From JBBQDZ01 sp038237515 (GTDB lineage: Bacteria > Actinomycetota > Thermoleophilia > Gaiellales > Gaiellaceae): a stretch of 64,000 nucleotides of DNA. Below are positions 25,601 to 33,155 of the stretch, in pieces. The translations under genes were made by a program, and so were the position numbers. The notes under the pieces were generated by a model. It made no database searches and was not told where the DNA came from. It saw only the letters and a program-made list of their open reading frames with translations. Numbering within the stretch: position 1 is the stretch's first letter; every line of letters starts with the position of its first letter. The stretch covers positions 1-64,000 of the forward strand of contig JBBRYP010000017.1 in assembly GCA_038237515.1 (NCBI GenBank). The letters run 5' to 3'.

Positions 25601-26049
25601 TCGTCTTCTTCCCGCTGCCGGCCCAGGCGAAAGCGCTGCCCGCGGGGAAGACGGTCGGTGTCATCGCCGCCTCCGACTATCAGGAGACGAAGAACCTCGA
25701 CCAGGCGGGAGACGACGTGATGCCGAACACGTCGTTCCTCCGCGTGACGCTGAAGGCCGTTGCCGGTCCCACCGTCACCTGGCTCACCCCGGAGGTGGGC
25801 CAGTGCGCCGCGAAGGCGCAGACGCTCGTCGTCGACGCCGGTTCGACGAAGCCCGTGCGCCAGGTGCGGTTCCTCGACGGCAAGCGCACGATCGGCGTCA
25901 GCAAGCGAGGCTCGCTGGGCCTCTACGCCGTGCAGTGGAAGACGAGCGGCGCCGCCCGTGGCAGGCACACGCTGCGCGCGGTGGTCGTCGACTCTGCCGG
26001 CCGTCACGCCTCCGCCAGCCGACGAGTCCCGGTCTGCGCGAAGAAGTAG
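22675..26049 (+). CDS. Secreted subtilisin-like (S8) serine protease with PA domain
   Basis: This 1124-residue protein has a Sec signal peptide (about residues 1-23) and a propeptide-like region to about residue 150. The S8 catalytic domain carries Asp182 (VVDDGVD), His241 (FHGTHVAGI) and Ser593 (DGTSMSAPHIAG). A protease-associated (PA) domain is inserted between His and Ser (AIALVSRGDCAFTLKAQRAK). The C-terminal 450 residues are beta-rich, Fn3-like repeats that probably help bind substrate or the cell surface, as in lactocepin-like and plant-type subtilases. The TTG start follows a -10-like TACGCT by 7 nt. It is a free-standing gene for extracellular protein breakdown. Confidence 0.9.
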   Translation: MRRVPLLVTFVAALSFAASAGAAIQPIRHALPRVRPGTITIPKGHASGRVRVIVGLKLPPLAVEQASRTEALVSGGLDVTGRSSKAYLSRLASAQAAAVAQLRAAIPDATVSRRFRIVLDGLTVTLPAKRLPQLVRLPFAAHVYPSLRFNLKLNESPSVLGAEVLEAATGARGDGVKIGVVDDGVDSTNPFFKPAGFSYPAGFPRGEKQFTTPKVIVARAFPGPNSGKAGKLALDRSASFHGTHVAGIAAGDAGTSAPAGRDHPAVTGLTGIAPRAWIGSYRVFNAPTPAGNSAFTPEIVAAFESAAADGMDVINFSGGGPENDPANDALQETIHNLTLAGTVVVISAGNDRAEFGLGSVGTPGTAPDAITVAAVSNTHVFAQALTVQSPAVAGGLPRIPFEPSLTAVPPAWQVSNQALVDVGTITGTNGKPVDRRLCAPSGNPNGAGTTLPAHSLAGAIALVSRGDCAFTLKAQRAKAAGAIGIVYVNNRPGETQQVPVAPSVPGGMVSDLDGARLRAAMQASGGRAQIRITVLPVQIETARAGIPAYFSSAGPTSFTHELKPDIAAPGQQILSSTLPEFAGSPFAVFDGTSMSAPHIAGAAAILVQLHPSWTPLQVKSALMDTAHAAFADTARATEAPVLLEGAGLAYLPDANDPKILTDPQSVSLHDVDVNHGGQVRGELVTLSDAGDGSGTWSVEIRPQAATRGVYLDLPPTVTLAPGGTAALPVTAKVAAGADAGEQFGFIVLRQGSIERRVPYFFLVTRPALESVPAISLKALQTGNTTKGTSHAGLYRFPSTPFGPAANFVGAPMDESGAEKLYTIDLKGSAANVGVSIVAASRGALIDPYFLGAKDENDVQGYSGTPVNVNSYMFDYRLDVSAAGAQFPRQKQFYVSVDSQRDHATGRNFAGSYLMRAWVNDVTPPAVRLLTNRVAAGRPTIIAQAGDLQSGVDPFSLVLGYGRILVGAAAYDPFSGLVFFPLPAQAKALPAGKTVGVIAASDYQETKNLDQAGDDVMPNTSFLRVTLKAVAGPTVTWLTPEVGQCAAKAQTLVVDAGSTKPVRQVRFLDGKRTIGVSKRGSLGLYAVQWKTSGAARGRHTLRAVVVDSAGRHASASRRVPVCAKK

Positions 26050-26056
26050 CCGTCGC

Positions 26057-26827
26057 GTGAGCCGCGTCGCGGTCGTCACGGGCGCCTCGAGCGGGATCGG
26101 CGCCGCGATCGCGCGCTCGCTGACGCGCCGGGGGTGGCACTGCGTGCTCGTCGCGCGTCGGGAGGAGCCCCTGCGGGCCCTCGCAGAGGAGCTCGGCGGC
26201 GAGTACGAGCTCTGCGACGTCGGCGATCGCGCCGCTGTCGGCGAACTCGCCGAGCGCGTGCGGGCATCGCATCCCCGGGTGGGGCTGCTCGTCAACAACG
26301 CCGGCATCCCGGGACGGGCGAGCTTCCTGCGCGCCGACCCGGAGCGGATCGAGGAGGTACTCCGCGTGAACTACCTCGGCGGCGTCTGGTGCCTCCGCGC
26401 CCTTCTGCCCGTCCTCGAGGCCGCGGCCCCGTCCCATCTCGTCAACGTCGTCTCGGTCGCGGGGACGGTCGCATTCGCGCCGAGCGGCCCGTACGCGGCG
26501 TCGAAGCACGCCCAGCTGGCCTTCTCCCGCTCGGCCGCGGCCGAGCTGCGCCCGATGGGGATCCGCGTGCACACCGTCAACCCGGGCTTCGTGGAGACCG
26601 AGGGATTCCCGCAACGGAGCGTACTCTCGAGCCGGCTGCTGCGCCGCACCGTGATCGATGCCGAGGACGTCGCCGAGCACGTCGTGCGCGCGCTCGAGCA
26701 CGATCGCCGCGAGATCTTCGTCCCCGGCTGGTATCGCGGCGCGATGCTCGCGCAGGCGCTCGCTCCAGGCCTCCTCGCCCGCCTCCTCGCGGGGCGCGGA
26801 AGCGGAAGCCGGGGGCGGTCGTTCTGA
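26057..26827 (+). CDS. Short-chain dehydrogenase/reductase
   Basis: The GTG at 26057, 7 bases after the protease stop, gives 256 residues. The protein begins SRVAVVTGASSGIGAAIARSL (cofactor motif TGxxxGIG). It has LLVNNAGIPG, a catalytic Ser in VVSVAGTVAFAPSG, and YAASKHAQ with the catalytic Tyr and Lys. NPGFVETEG and a basic C-terminus (GRGSGSRGRSF) follow. This is a classical NADP-type SDR, possibly acting on lipid-like or steroid-like alcohols. The thioredoxin-like gene starts just after its stop, so these genes probably form a transcript with the AhpC/TSA-type protein. No substrate can be named. Confidence 0.85.
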   Translation: MSRVAVVTGASSGIGAAIARSLTRRGWHCVLVARREEPLRALAEELGGEYELCDVGDRAAVGELAERVRASHPRVGLLVNNAGIPGRASFLRADPERIEEVLRVNYLGGVWCLRALLPVLEAAAPSHLVNVVSVAGTVAFAPSGPYAASKHAQLAFSRSAAAELRPMGIRVHTVNPGFVETEGFPQRSVLSSRLLRRTVIDAEDVAEHVVRALEHDRREIFVPGWYRGAMLAQALAPGLLARLLAGRGSGSRGRSF

Positions 26828-26832
26828 GGGAG

Positions 26833-27135
26833 GTGTACGTCGAGCTCTTCTACTGGGACGGGTGCCCCTCGTGGCCGGAGGCCCGCGAGCTGCTGGAGGA
26901 CGTGCTCGCGCAGACGGGTGCGGAGGCGAGCGTCCGGTTGAGCGAGGTCACCTCGCAGGAGGAGGCCGAGCGGCTCGCGTTCCCAGGATCGCCGACGATC
27001 CGCGTCGACGGCGTCGACGTCGATGCGCGCGGCGCGCACTCGCGTCCCGCCTTAACCTGCCGGATCTACCATGTCGGCGAGGGCCGGGTCTCCCCCGTCC
27101 CGAGCCGCGAAATGCTCGAGGAGGCCATCCGATGA
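26833..27135 (+). CDS. Small thioredoxin-fold protein with a single active-site cysteine
   Basis: About 100 residues from the GTG at 26833, preceded closely by GAGGGAG. The start LFYWDGCPSWPEARELL followed by the cis-Pro loop FPGSPTIRVDGVDVDA is a compact thioredoxin fold with one cysteine where the usual pair would be, plus a second cysteine in LTCRIYHV. It resembles the protein at 9935-10294. It overlaps the following AhpC/TSA-like gene (ATGA), so the two are translationally coupled. A role in thiol exchange or as a thiol-metal chaperone is likely; no partner is proved. Confidence 0.72.
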   Translation: MYVELFYWDGCPSWPEARELLEDVLAQTGAEASVRLSEVTSQEEAERLAFPGSPTIRVDGVDVDARGAHSRPALTCRIYHVGEGRVSPVPSREMLEEAIR

Positions 27136-27659
27136 CCCTGACACTCGCAACCGAGGCTCCGCCCTTCGACCTTCCGGGAGTCGACGGGCGAAACCATGCG
27201 CTGGAGGATTACGCGGACGCGGCGGTGCTCGCCGTCGTCTGGACGTGCAACCACTGCCCGTACGTCCAGGCATGGGAGGGGCGGATGAAGCAGATCCAGG
27301 CGGACTTCGCCGATCGCGGCTTCCGCATGGTCGCGATCTCGTCGAACGACGCGGAGGCGTATCCCCAGGATTCCTTCGACGAGATGCGGCGCCGCGCGGA
27401 GGCTCAGAGCTTCAACTTCGACTACCTCTACGACGCCGACCAGTCGGTCGGCAAGGCCTACGGAGCCGAGCGCACGCCCGAGGTGTTCCTGTTCGACTCG
27501 GAGCGCCGCCTGCGCTACCACGGCGCGGTCGACGACTCCCGCGACGACCGGTCGGTCTCGCAGCGCTACCTGCGCGACGCGATCGCCGCGGTTCTCGCGG
27601 GCCGCGAGGCCGACCCGGACGAGACGCCGGCGGTGGGCTGCAGCGTCAAGTGGCGGTGA
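27132..27659 (+). CDS. AhpC/TSA-type thioredoxin-like protein (CxxC)
   Basis: The 175-residue protein has a thioredoxin/peroxiredoxin fold: APPFDLPGVDGRNHALEDY, then VVWTCNHCPYVQAWE with the C-x-x-C redox pair, AISSNDAEAYPQDSFDEM and the cis-proline region GAERTPEVFLFDSERRL. It lacks a signal peptide and is presumed cytosolic. The pattern matches the thioredoxin family proteins often called redoxin or YfiH-neighbour types, with a dithiol reduction role. It overlaps genes on both sides (ATGA upstream, GTGA downstream). Good family confidence; the partner is unknown. Confidence 0.85.
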   Translation: MTLTLATEAPPFDLPGVDGRNHALEDYADAAVLAVVWTCNHCPYVQAWEGRMKQIQADFADRGFRMVAISSNDAEAYPQDSFDEMRRRAEAQSFNFDYLYDADQSVGKAYGAERTPEVFLFDSERRLRYHGAVDDSRDDRSVSQRYLRDAIAAVLAGREADPDETPAVGCSVKWR

Positions 27660-28537
27660 GGGGCCCGGCGCTCCTCGTCCTCGCCCTCCTCGGCTCACCC
27701 CTCACCGCCCATCCCGTCCTTTCGAGCCCGGCGAGCGAGACGGAGCCCTTCGCGTCCGGGAACCGGCTCGTCTGGACGCAGGCGCGCCGGGAGTTCCCGC
27801 TCATCCACCTCTCGCTCGGGGACGTGTGGCTGCGGGTCGACGGCCGGCGCCCGATGCGGCTCAACCGATCCGGAACGCTCGCCGCGAGCGGCGGGATCTC
27901 CGGAGGGACCGCCGTGCTCCAGGTGACCGACCGCGGAAACTCCGACCTACGCCTCGTCGACCTCGCCACCGGGCACTCGCGCACGCCGCGCGGCCTCGAC
28001 ACCCGCCTCTACGAATGGCGCGGGACTCTCTCCGGGCAGCAGCTCCTCTTCGGCCGGATCGACTTCGGCGGCCACGTCTTCCAGATCGTGCTGCGCGACC
28101 TGCGGACGGGGAAGGAGCGCGTGCTCGATTCGGCCCACGGGCACGGCGCCTATGCGGAGCCCGGTCAGATCGCCGGCCACTACGCAGTCTGGAGCGCCTG
28201 CCCCGACAACTTCTGCAGCATCCTCCGCTACGACCTCCGCACGGGCCGCGCCGTGCGCGCTCCCATGCCCGAGGCCTACAGCCACACCGTGTACGCGCCC
28301 GCCGTGACCGCCGGCGGCACCGTCTACTACGCGCGCGGCAACCTCGCCTGCGGCTCGGGGGTCACGCTGATGCGCTGGCGACCGGGCTCGGCTCCGTCGA
28401 TCCTCCTCCGCTTGCCGACCGGCGCCGACCTCCGCTTCACCAGCGCGCACAGGCGCGCCGGCCGCACCCGCCTCCTCTTCGACCGGGTCGATTGCACGCG
28501 CAAGCGGTGGGACGTCTACGCCGTCGACGACGCCTAG
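27656..28537 (+). CDS. Secreted beta-propeller-like protein of unknown function
   Basis: The GTG at 27656 overlaps the preceding stop (GTGA), giving 293 residues. The N-terminus (VRGPALLVLALLGSPLTAHPV) is a probable signal peptide. The rest has repeated strand pairs with periodic W/Y and short turns (GNRLVWTQARREFP, GHVFQIVLRDLRTGKER, FCSILRYDLRTGRAVRAP), the look of a TolB/WD-like propeller. Four cysteines (CPDNFC, LACG and DCTR) may form disulfides outside the cell. I do not recognise a family. It is convergent with a methyltransferase gene, overlapping it by 4 bases. Confidence 0.65.
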   Translation: MRGPALLVLALLGSPLTAHPVLSSPASETEPFASGNRLVWTQARREFPLIHLSLGDVWLRVDGRRPMRLNRSGTLAASGGISGGTAVLQVTDRGNSDLRLVDLATGHSRTPRGLDTRLYEWRGTLSGQQLLFGRIDFGGHVFQIVLRDLRTGKERVLDSAHGHGAYAEPGQIAGHYAVWSACPDNFCSILRYDLRTGRAVRAPMPEAYSHTVYAPAVTAGGTVYYARGNLACGSGVTLMRWRPGSAPSILLRLPTGADLRFTSAHRRAGRTRLLFDRVDCTRKRWDVYAVDDA

Positions 28538-29241
28538 AGACCCGGCTTCGCGAGCAGGTACCAGCCGTAGGTCGCCACGTACGCCCGAGGCGCAAGCGCC
28601 AGCGCCCGCTCTCGGGCCTCTCCGGAGCAGGCGGCGAGGTCGAGGTAGTCGTCGAGCTTCCGGCTCTCCTCCCGCGCCCGCGAGAAGCGCAGGACGAGGC
28701 TGTTCGCCTCGAAGAGGCCCCGCAGGTCGAGGTCCGAGAGAACGCGAGAGGTCGAGGGGTCGCGCGCCCGCTCGAAGCGGTTCAGCTCGAGCGCTGCGAG
28801 CGGGTCGGCGGGCGCGATCTGGTCGACGACGAGCACCCGGCCGCCGGGCCGCGCGAGGCGCACGAGCTCGGCGAGGACCAGCTCGGGCCGCGCGACGTGG
28901 TGCAAAGTGCGCAGCGACGCGGTGAGGTCGAACGAGGCATCGGGAAGGTCGAGGTCGGTGACGTCGCCCTCCTGAAACTCGACGTTCGGAAAGGCGGCGC
29001 CGCGGCGACGGCCCTCTGCCAGGAGCTCCGGCACGAGGTCGACCGCGACAACCTCGCGGACGAGCGGCGCCAGCGCGAAGGCGAGGGCCCCGGTGCCCGC
29101 GCCGGCGTCGAGGACGCGCTCGTCGCCCTCCGGGGCGAGGACGCTCCGCAGCTCCTCCCGGAGCGCCTCGCGACGGCTCTCCTCGAGCTCGGCGATTCGG
29201 GACGCCGTCGCTGCGAAGCGCCGGCGCAGCGGGTCGGTCAT
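28534..29241 (-). CDS. SAM-dependent methyltransferase (class I)
   Basis: The 235-residue protein has the class I methyltransferase motifs: VLDAGAGTGALAFALAP (motif I), VVAVDLVPELLAEG, VEFQEGDVTDLDLPDASFD and LRTLHHVARPELVLAELVRL with a downstream PGGRVLVVDQ. This is the UbiE/COQ5-like pattern, methylating a small molecule. It starts at an ATGA overlap with the CCA-adding enzyme gene, so it is the last gene of the alr operon. The target is not evident. No signal or membrane segment. Confidence 0.85.
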   Translation of the reverse strand: MTDPLRRRFAATASRIAELEESRREALREELRSVLAPEGDERVLDAGAGTGALAFALAPLVREVVAVDLVPELLAEGRRRGAAFPNVEFQEGDVTDLDLPDASFDLTASLRTLHHVARPELVLAELVRLARPGGRVLVVDQIAPADPLAALELNRFERARDPSTSRVLSDLDLRGLFEANSLVLRFSRAREESRKLDDYLDLAACSGEARERALALAPRAYVATYGWYLLAKPGL

Positions 29242-30263
29242 GCGCGCCCCTCGCGCCGCACGAGCTCGAGCGCGTCCTCGCGGGTGGCTACCGTGCCGGC
29301 GGCTCGCTCCTCGGCGATCCGCTCGAGGAGCCGGCCGATTTCGGGGCCTGCGGCGACACCGAGCTCGTCGCCGCGCACGAGCGGCTCGTTGGGATCGGCT
29401 GCCCGGGCCTCCTCGACCGCCCGCGCGAGGTCGTTTCGCCCGTGCAGCGCGAGCGCCTCCAGCGCCCAGGGCTCGGACTGCCGGCGGAAGCGGTGGACGG
29501 CGCGCGGCGAGGCGTCCCGCGGCGGATCGCTCCGCAGCAGCCGGACCGCGTAGCGGCGCAGCTCGTTCGAGATCGGGAGCAGGCCGACGCTGTCTCCGAG
29601 ATAGGCGACAAGCCTGAACTCGGGCACATCGACGGCGCCGGCGCGGTCGGCGCGGTCGAGCGAGCCGCCGAGGCGCTGGAGCAGTCCCAGCTCGGCCAGG
29701 CGCAGCCAGCCGCCGTCCGAGAGCCGCAGGAGCTCGCCCAAGACTCGCTCCCCCGCCGGTCGCGTCACGAACTGCGCATGCTCGCGGACGAGGCGCTCCG
29801 TGCGGGGCTCGAGGCGGAAGCCGAGCTCGGACTCCAGCCGGACGGCACGCAGGAGTCGAAGCGGGTCCTCCGTGAAGACATCGGCTCCCACAGCGCGCAG
29901 GATCCGCTCCGAGAGGTCGGCGAGTCCGCCGAAGGGATCGACGGCCTCACCTCCCGCCACCGGCACGGCGACCGCGTTGACCGTGAAGTCGCGGGTGCGG
30001 AGATCCTCCGCGATCCCCTCCGGGAGCGGCGTGAAATCGACGGTGCGGCCGCCGGCGAGCGCGACCCGCCAGGCCCCGTGTCGCTCCGAGAGCGGAAAGG
30101 GCGCACCGCCCGAGCGGCGGGCATACGCGCGGGCGGCGTGCTCGGGCTCGCGGCAGGCAATGTCGAGATCGAGGACCGGTCGTCCGAGGAGCTCGTCGCG
30201 CACGGCACCGCCGACGACCCACGCCTCGCGCCCGGCCAGCAGCTCGCGCGCCAGCTCACGCAT
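29238..30263 (-). CDS. cca: CCA tRNA nucleotidyltransferase/poly(A) polymerase family protein
   Basis: The ATG at 30263 overlaps the end of alr and gives 341 residues. The nucleotidyltransferase head has AWVVGGAVRDELLGRPVLDLDIA (the GGxVRD and DxD motifs) and RDFTVNAVAVPV; later segments include DPLRLLRAVRLESELGF. The C-terminal half is helical. Class II CCA-adding enzymes add the CCA tail to tRNA, although poly(A) polymerases look alike. The length is on the short side and no HD domain is obvious. It lies between alr and a methyltransferase in one operon, with overlaps on both sides. Confidence 0.82.
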   Translation of the reverse strand: MRELARELLAGREAWVVGGAVRDELLGRPVLDLDIACREPEHAARAYARRSGGAPFPLSERHGAWRVALAGGRTVDFTPLPEGIAEDLRTRDFTVNAVAVPVAGGEAVDPFGGLADLSERILRAVGADVFTEDPLRLLRAVRLESELGFRLEPRTERLVREHAQFVTRPAGERVLGELLRLSDGGWLRLAELGLLQRLGGSLDRADRAGAVDVPEFRLVAYLGDSVGLLPISNELRRYAVRLLRSDPPRDASPRAVHRFRRQSEPWALEALALHGRNDLARAVEEARAADPNEPLVRGDELGVAAGPEIGRLLERIAEERAAGTVATREDALELVRREGRA

Positions 30264-31275
30264 CGACGACCGTTCTGCGGGCGCGCAGCGGCGAGGAGTC
30301 GATGCCGCAGACAAGCTCGTAGGAGATGGTGCCGGCGAGGCGCGCATGGTCGTCGAGGAGGATGCCGTCGCCGACGATCGAGACCGGCTCCCCCACCGGG
30401 AGCTCGCGAAGCAGCTCGACCGCGAAGGCATCCATCGAAACTGTGCCGACGACCCGCCGCCGCTCGCCGGCCACGAGTACCTCCGTGTTCGTCAGCCGGC
30501 GCCGGAACCCGTCGGCGTAGCCGATCGGGACGATCCCGATCCAGGTGGCGTCCTCTGCGACGAAGCCCCGTCCGTACCCGGTGCTCTCGCCCGGCTGGAG
30601 CTGCCGCACCTGCGCGAGACGGCTTCGCCAGGAGAGCACCGGCTCGAGGCCGTCGGCTCGCGGATCGGATCCGAAGGGGGACAGGCCGTAGAGCGCGATC
30701 CCGCACCTCGCCGCGTCGAACCGGGCCTCAGGCAGCCGCAACACCGCCGCGCTGTTGGCGAGATGTCTCGTCAATCCCAAGTAACACTGTGTTACTTGGG
30801 AGAAACGGGAGACCTGCTTCCGGGCGAAGTCGAGGTCGCAGTCGGCCGTCGCCAGGTGGCTCATCAGGCCGACCACCTCGTGCGGCGGCTCCGCGAGCTC
30901 CGACAGGCCCCAGCGCCCCATGCCGGTGTCGAGCTTCAGGTGCACCGCCACGCCTTCCGGTACGGCATCGTCCGCGATCGCGAGCTCGAGCCGGGCCTCG
31001 CGCGCGAGAGCAACCTCCCGCGGCGCCGCCGGGCCGAGAACAAGAATCCGCGCCGCGGGGAACTCCTTCCGAAGCACCAGAGCCTCGGGCACCGTCGCCG
31101 CGCAGAGGGCGGTGGCGCCAGCTCCGAGCACGGCGCCCGCCACGTCGACCGCGCCGTGGCCGTACCCGTCCGCCTTGACGACCGCCCACAGCTCGGCGCC
31201 CTCGAGAGCGGAGAGCAACCTCCGGGCGTTCCGACGCAGCGCACCAAGGTCGATCTCGATCTCTGACCGGTGCAC
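30256..31275 (-). CDS. alr: Alanine racemase
   Basis: I chose the GTG at 31275 because the homologous sequence begins HRSEIEIDLGALRRNARRL; the open frame upstream runs into a hairpin element. The 339 residues include VVKADGYGHG with the PLP lysine, HLKLDTGMGRWG, HLANSAAVLRLPEARFDAAR, IGIVPIGYADGFRR and the catalytic Tyr region in the C-terminal barrel-plus-domain. It makes D-alanine for peptidoglycan. A 27-nt palindrome lies within the coding sequence (30775-30801), encoding SQVTQCYLG between helices before HLANSAA, without breaking the frame. The segment there is shorter than in typical Alr proteins. Confidence 0.9.
   Translation of the reverse strand: MHRSEIEIDLGALRRNARRLLSALEGAELWAVVKADGYGHGAVDVAGAVLGAGATALCAATVPEALVLRKEFPAARILVLGPAAPREVALAREARLELAIADDAVPEGVAVHLKLDTGMGRWGLSELAEPPHEVVGLMSHLATADCDLDFARKQVSRFSQVTQCYLGLTRHLANSAAVLRLPEARFDAARCGIALYGLSPFGSDPRADGLEPVLSWRSRLAQVRQLQPGESTGYGRGFVAEDATWIGIVPIGYADGFRRRLTNTEVLVAGERRRVVGTVSMDAFAVELLRELPVGEPVSIVGDGILLDDHARLAGTISYELVCGIDSSPLRARRTVVDA
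30775..30801. repeat. 27-nt perfect palindrome inside alr (copy 1)
   Basis: The arms TCCCAAGTAACAC and GTGTTACTTGGGA flank a central T. The same core occurs at 36547-36573. It lies within the alr coding region in frame. Confidence 0.85.
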
Positions 31276-31287
31276 TAGCGACCCACT

Positions 31288-31453
31288 AAGGGCCTGTCCA
31301 AAGAGTGAACCAGGGCGCCTGACAGACGTCACGCGCCTCGATGCGGCGTCCTCGGTCGCGCAGATATGCCTGCATATCGACGCTCCCTGCGTCCTTGCCT
31401 CGAGACGCGTGCCGCCTGTCATCCACCGTGGCCACTTTCTGGACAGGCCCCTA
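31288..31453. mobile_element. MITE-like hairpin element between alr and nnr
   Basis: The ends are inverted repeats: TAAGGGCCTGTCCAAAGAGTG on the left and, read in reverse complement, TTAGGGGCCTGTCCAGAAAGTG on the right. The interior continues the symmetry imperfectly, with TGACAGACG facing TGACAGGCG and GATATGC facing GATATGC around a centre near 31371, so nearly the whole 166 bp can fold into one hairpin. No transposase frame is present. It lies between the start of alr and the end of nnr, on the same strand, and probably moves with a related transposase elsewhere. Transcript folding here could also act as a terminator. Confidence 0.65.
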
Positions 31454-32797
31454 AGCCAGCACGCGCGGCAGCGCATCGAGCAGGTCGCCCGCGACGAGGC
31501 CCGCCTTCTGCGGCGCCTCCCGCGCGGCGAGCGTATGCGCCGTGGCCGCCGCCGCAGCCGCTACACGCGGGTCGAGGCCCTTCGCGAGGAACGCTCCGAC
31601 GATGCCGGTCAGCACGTCCCCCGTCCCCGCGGTCGCGAGGCTCGGGAAGCCGTCGCAGACGAGCACGCCCTCCCCAGGCGCCGAAACGAGCGTCCCGGCG
31701 CCCTTCAGCAACACCGTGCACCCGAACCGCTCGACAGCACGGCGGACGGCTTCCAGGCGATGCGCGTCGACCCACGCCGCCTCGACGCCGATGAGGCGTC
31801 CGAGCTCGCCCGAGTGCGGCGTCAACACAGTCGCTGCGGAGCGATCAACCGGCTGGAGCCCGTCGAGCGCATCCGCGTCGACCACCGCGGGGAGATCGGT
31901 CTCCTCCAGCAGCCTCCGCACGAGCGCCCGCCGCTCCTCCGAACGGCCGAGGCCCGGCCCGAGAGCCAGGGCGCCTGCGCGCTCCGCCGCCTCGAAGACC
32001 TCCTCCAGCGGGCGCTTGACCGCCTCCAGCAGGATCGTCTCCAGCACCGGCAGCGACTCCTCCGGCGCCGCGACGCTGACGTAACCGGCATCCGCCCGGA
32101 ACGCGGCCCTCGCGGCGAGAGCCACGGCACCGGTCATCCCGCGGGAGCCCCCGACGACGAGCACGGAGCCGGCTGTGTACTTCGTGTCGCGCGAGCTCCG
32201 GCGCGGCACGAGGTCGAGCACGTCGCGCGTCACGCGCGCATGCTCCGTCTCGAGCGAGTCGAGGCCGATGTCGACGACCCTGAGGTAACCGTCGTGGAAC
32301 GCCCCCGGCGTCACCGCCGACCCGACCTTGGCGGCGTGGAAGGTGACGGTCGCGGAGGCGACAACGGCCGGCCCCGCAACCTCGCCGGTGGACGCGTCGA
32401 CGCCGGAGGGCACGTCGACCGCCACCACGTCGGCGCCGCAGTCGTTGATCCGCTCCACGAGCGCGGCCGCGGCGGCCCGCGACTGGCCGCGAAAGCCGGT
32501 GCCGAAGAGGGCGTCGACGATCACGTCCGGGCGGCCCAACTCCATCTCCTCGTCGCCGGCAGCCGCGTCGACGAGGAGGACCTCGCGCCCCGCCTCCCCC
32601 AGCAGCCTCGCGGCGATCCGCCCGTCGCCGCCGTTGTTGCCTCCGCCGCACACCGCTGCGATCCGGCGCGCGTCCGGAAACTCCGCCAGGACGAACTCGG
32701 CGACGGCCGCTCCCGCACGCTCCATCAGTGCACCGACGTCGTGCCCCGCCTCGGCGCGGCGCTGCTCCTCCGCCGTATAGAGCGGCTCAGTCCACAT
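31451..32797 (-). CDS. nnr: Bifunctional NAD(P)H-hydrate epimerase / ADP-dependent dehydratase
   Basis: The 448-residue fusion has an N-terminal YjeF epimerase domain (CGGGNNGGDGRIAARLL; VDALFGTGFRG; VDVPSGVDASTGE) and a C-terminal ribokinase-like dehydratase domain (GGSRGMTGAVALAARA, GTGDVLTGIVGAFLAKG). The protein repairs hydrated NADH and NADPH: epimerisation of the S/R forms, then dehydration using ADP or ATP. The start overlaps acpS by 11 bases. The stop lies at the edge of the hairpin element, with one or two bases shared. The motifs are complete, so the gene should be active. Confidence 0.93.
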   Translation of the reverse strand: MWTEPLYTAEEQRRAEAGHDVGALMERAGAAVAEFVLAEFPDARRIAAVCGGGNNGGDGRIAARLLGEAGREVLLVDAAAGDEEMELGRPDVIVDALFGTGFRGQSRAAAAALVERINDCGADVVAVDVPSGVDASTGEVAGPAVVASATVTFHAAKVGSAVTPGAFHDGYLRVVDIGLDSLETEHARVTRDVLDLVPRRSSRDTKYTAGSVLVVGGSRGMTGAVALAARAAFRADAGYVSVAAPEESLPVLETILLEAVKRPLEEVFEAAERAGALALGPGLGRSEERRALVRRLLEETDLPAVVDADALDGLQPVDRSAATVLTPHSGELGRLIGVEAAWVDAHRLEAVRRAVERFGCTVLLKGAGTLVSAPGEGVLVCDGFPSLATAGTGDVLTGIVGAFLAKGLDPRVAAAAAATAHTLAAREAPQKAGLVAGDLLDALPRVLA

Positions 32798-33155
32798 GCG
32801 CGACGACGCAGACGGCGGCAGCGAGACCCCGCGAATGCGTCATCGAGAGGTCGATCCGGTGCGAACCAGCGCGCTCCGCCCAGGCTCTCGCGCGACCGGA
32901 GAGGTAGACCGACGGCTTCGGGCGCCCGCGGATCTCGACCTCGCGCCAGGCGAAGGCGCGGGCGACGCCGAAGCCGAACGCCTTGCCGACGGCCTCCTTC
33001 CCGGCGAAGCGCGCGGCGTAGTGCTGCGCCGGGTTCGGCCTGGAGTCGCAGTAGGCTCGCTCGGCCTCCGTGAAGCACCTCGAGCGGAAGGTCGGGTAGC
33101 GGTCGAGCGCGCGGCGTACGCGGTCGATCTCGATCACGTCGAGGCCGATCCTCAC
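32787..33155 (-). CDS. acpS: Holo-[acyl-carrier-protein] synthase
   Basis: The 122-residue protein starts at a GTG that overlaps the stop of the HAD phosphatase (GTGA). It has the AcpS motifs RIGLDVIEIDRVRRAL near the start (magnesium-binding Asp), FAGKEAVGKAFG with catalytic Glu and Lys, and a C-terminal IDLSMTHSRGLAAAV. It transfers the 4'-phosphopantetheine group of coenzyme A to apo-ACP in fatty-acid synthesis. The small size is normal. The order acpS-nnr-alr is common in bacteria and supports the calls. Confidence 0.93.
   Translation of the reverse strand: MRIGLDVIEIDRVRRALDRYPTFRSRCFTEAERAYCDSRPNPAQHYAARFAGKEAVGKAFGFGVARAFAWREVEIRGRPKPSVYLSGRARAWAERAGSHRIDLSMTHSRGLAAAVCVVAHVD

Noticed and set aside
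22978..26307. A 1109-codon open frame on the minus strand opposite the subtilase
   Set aside because: The composition is that of an antisense shadow (Arg, Gly, Asp-rich, no domain), while the plus strand has a complete signal peptide and S8 catalytic triad.
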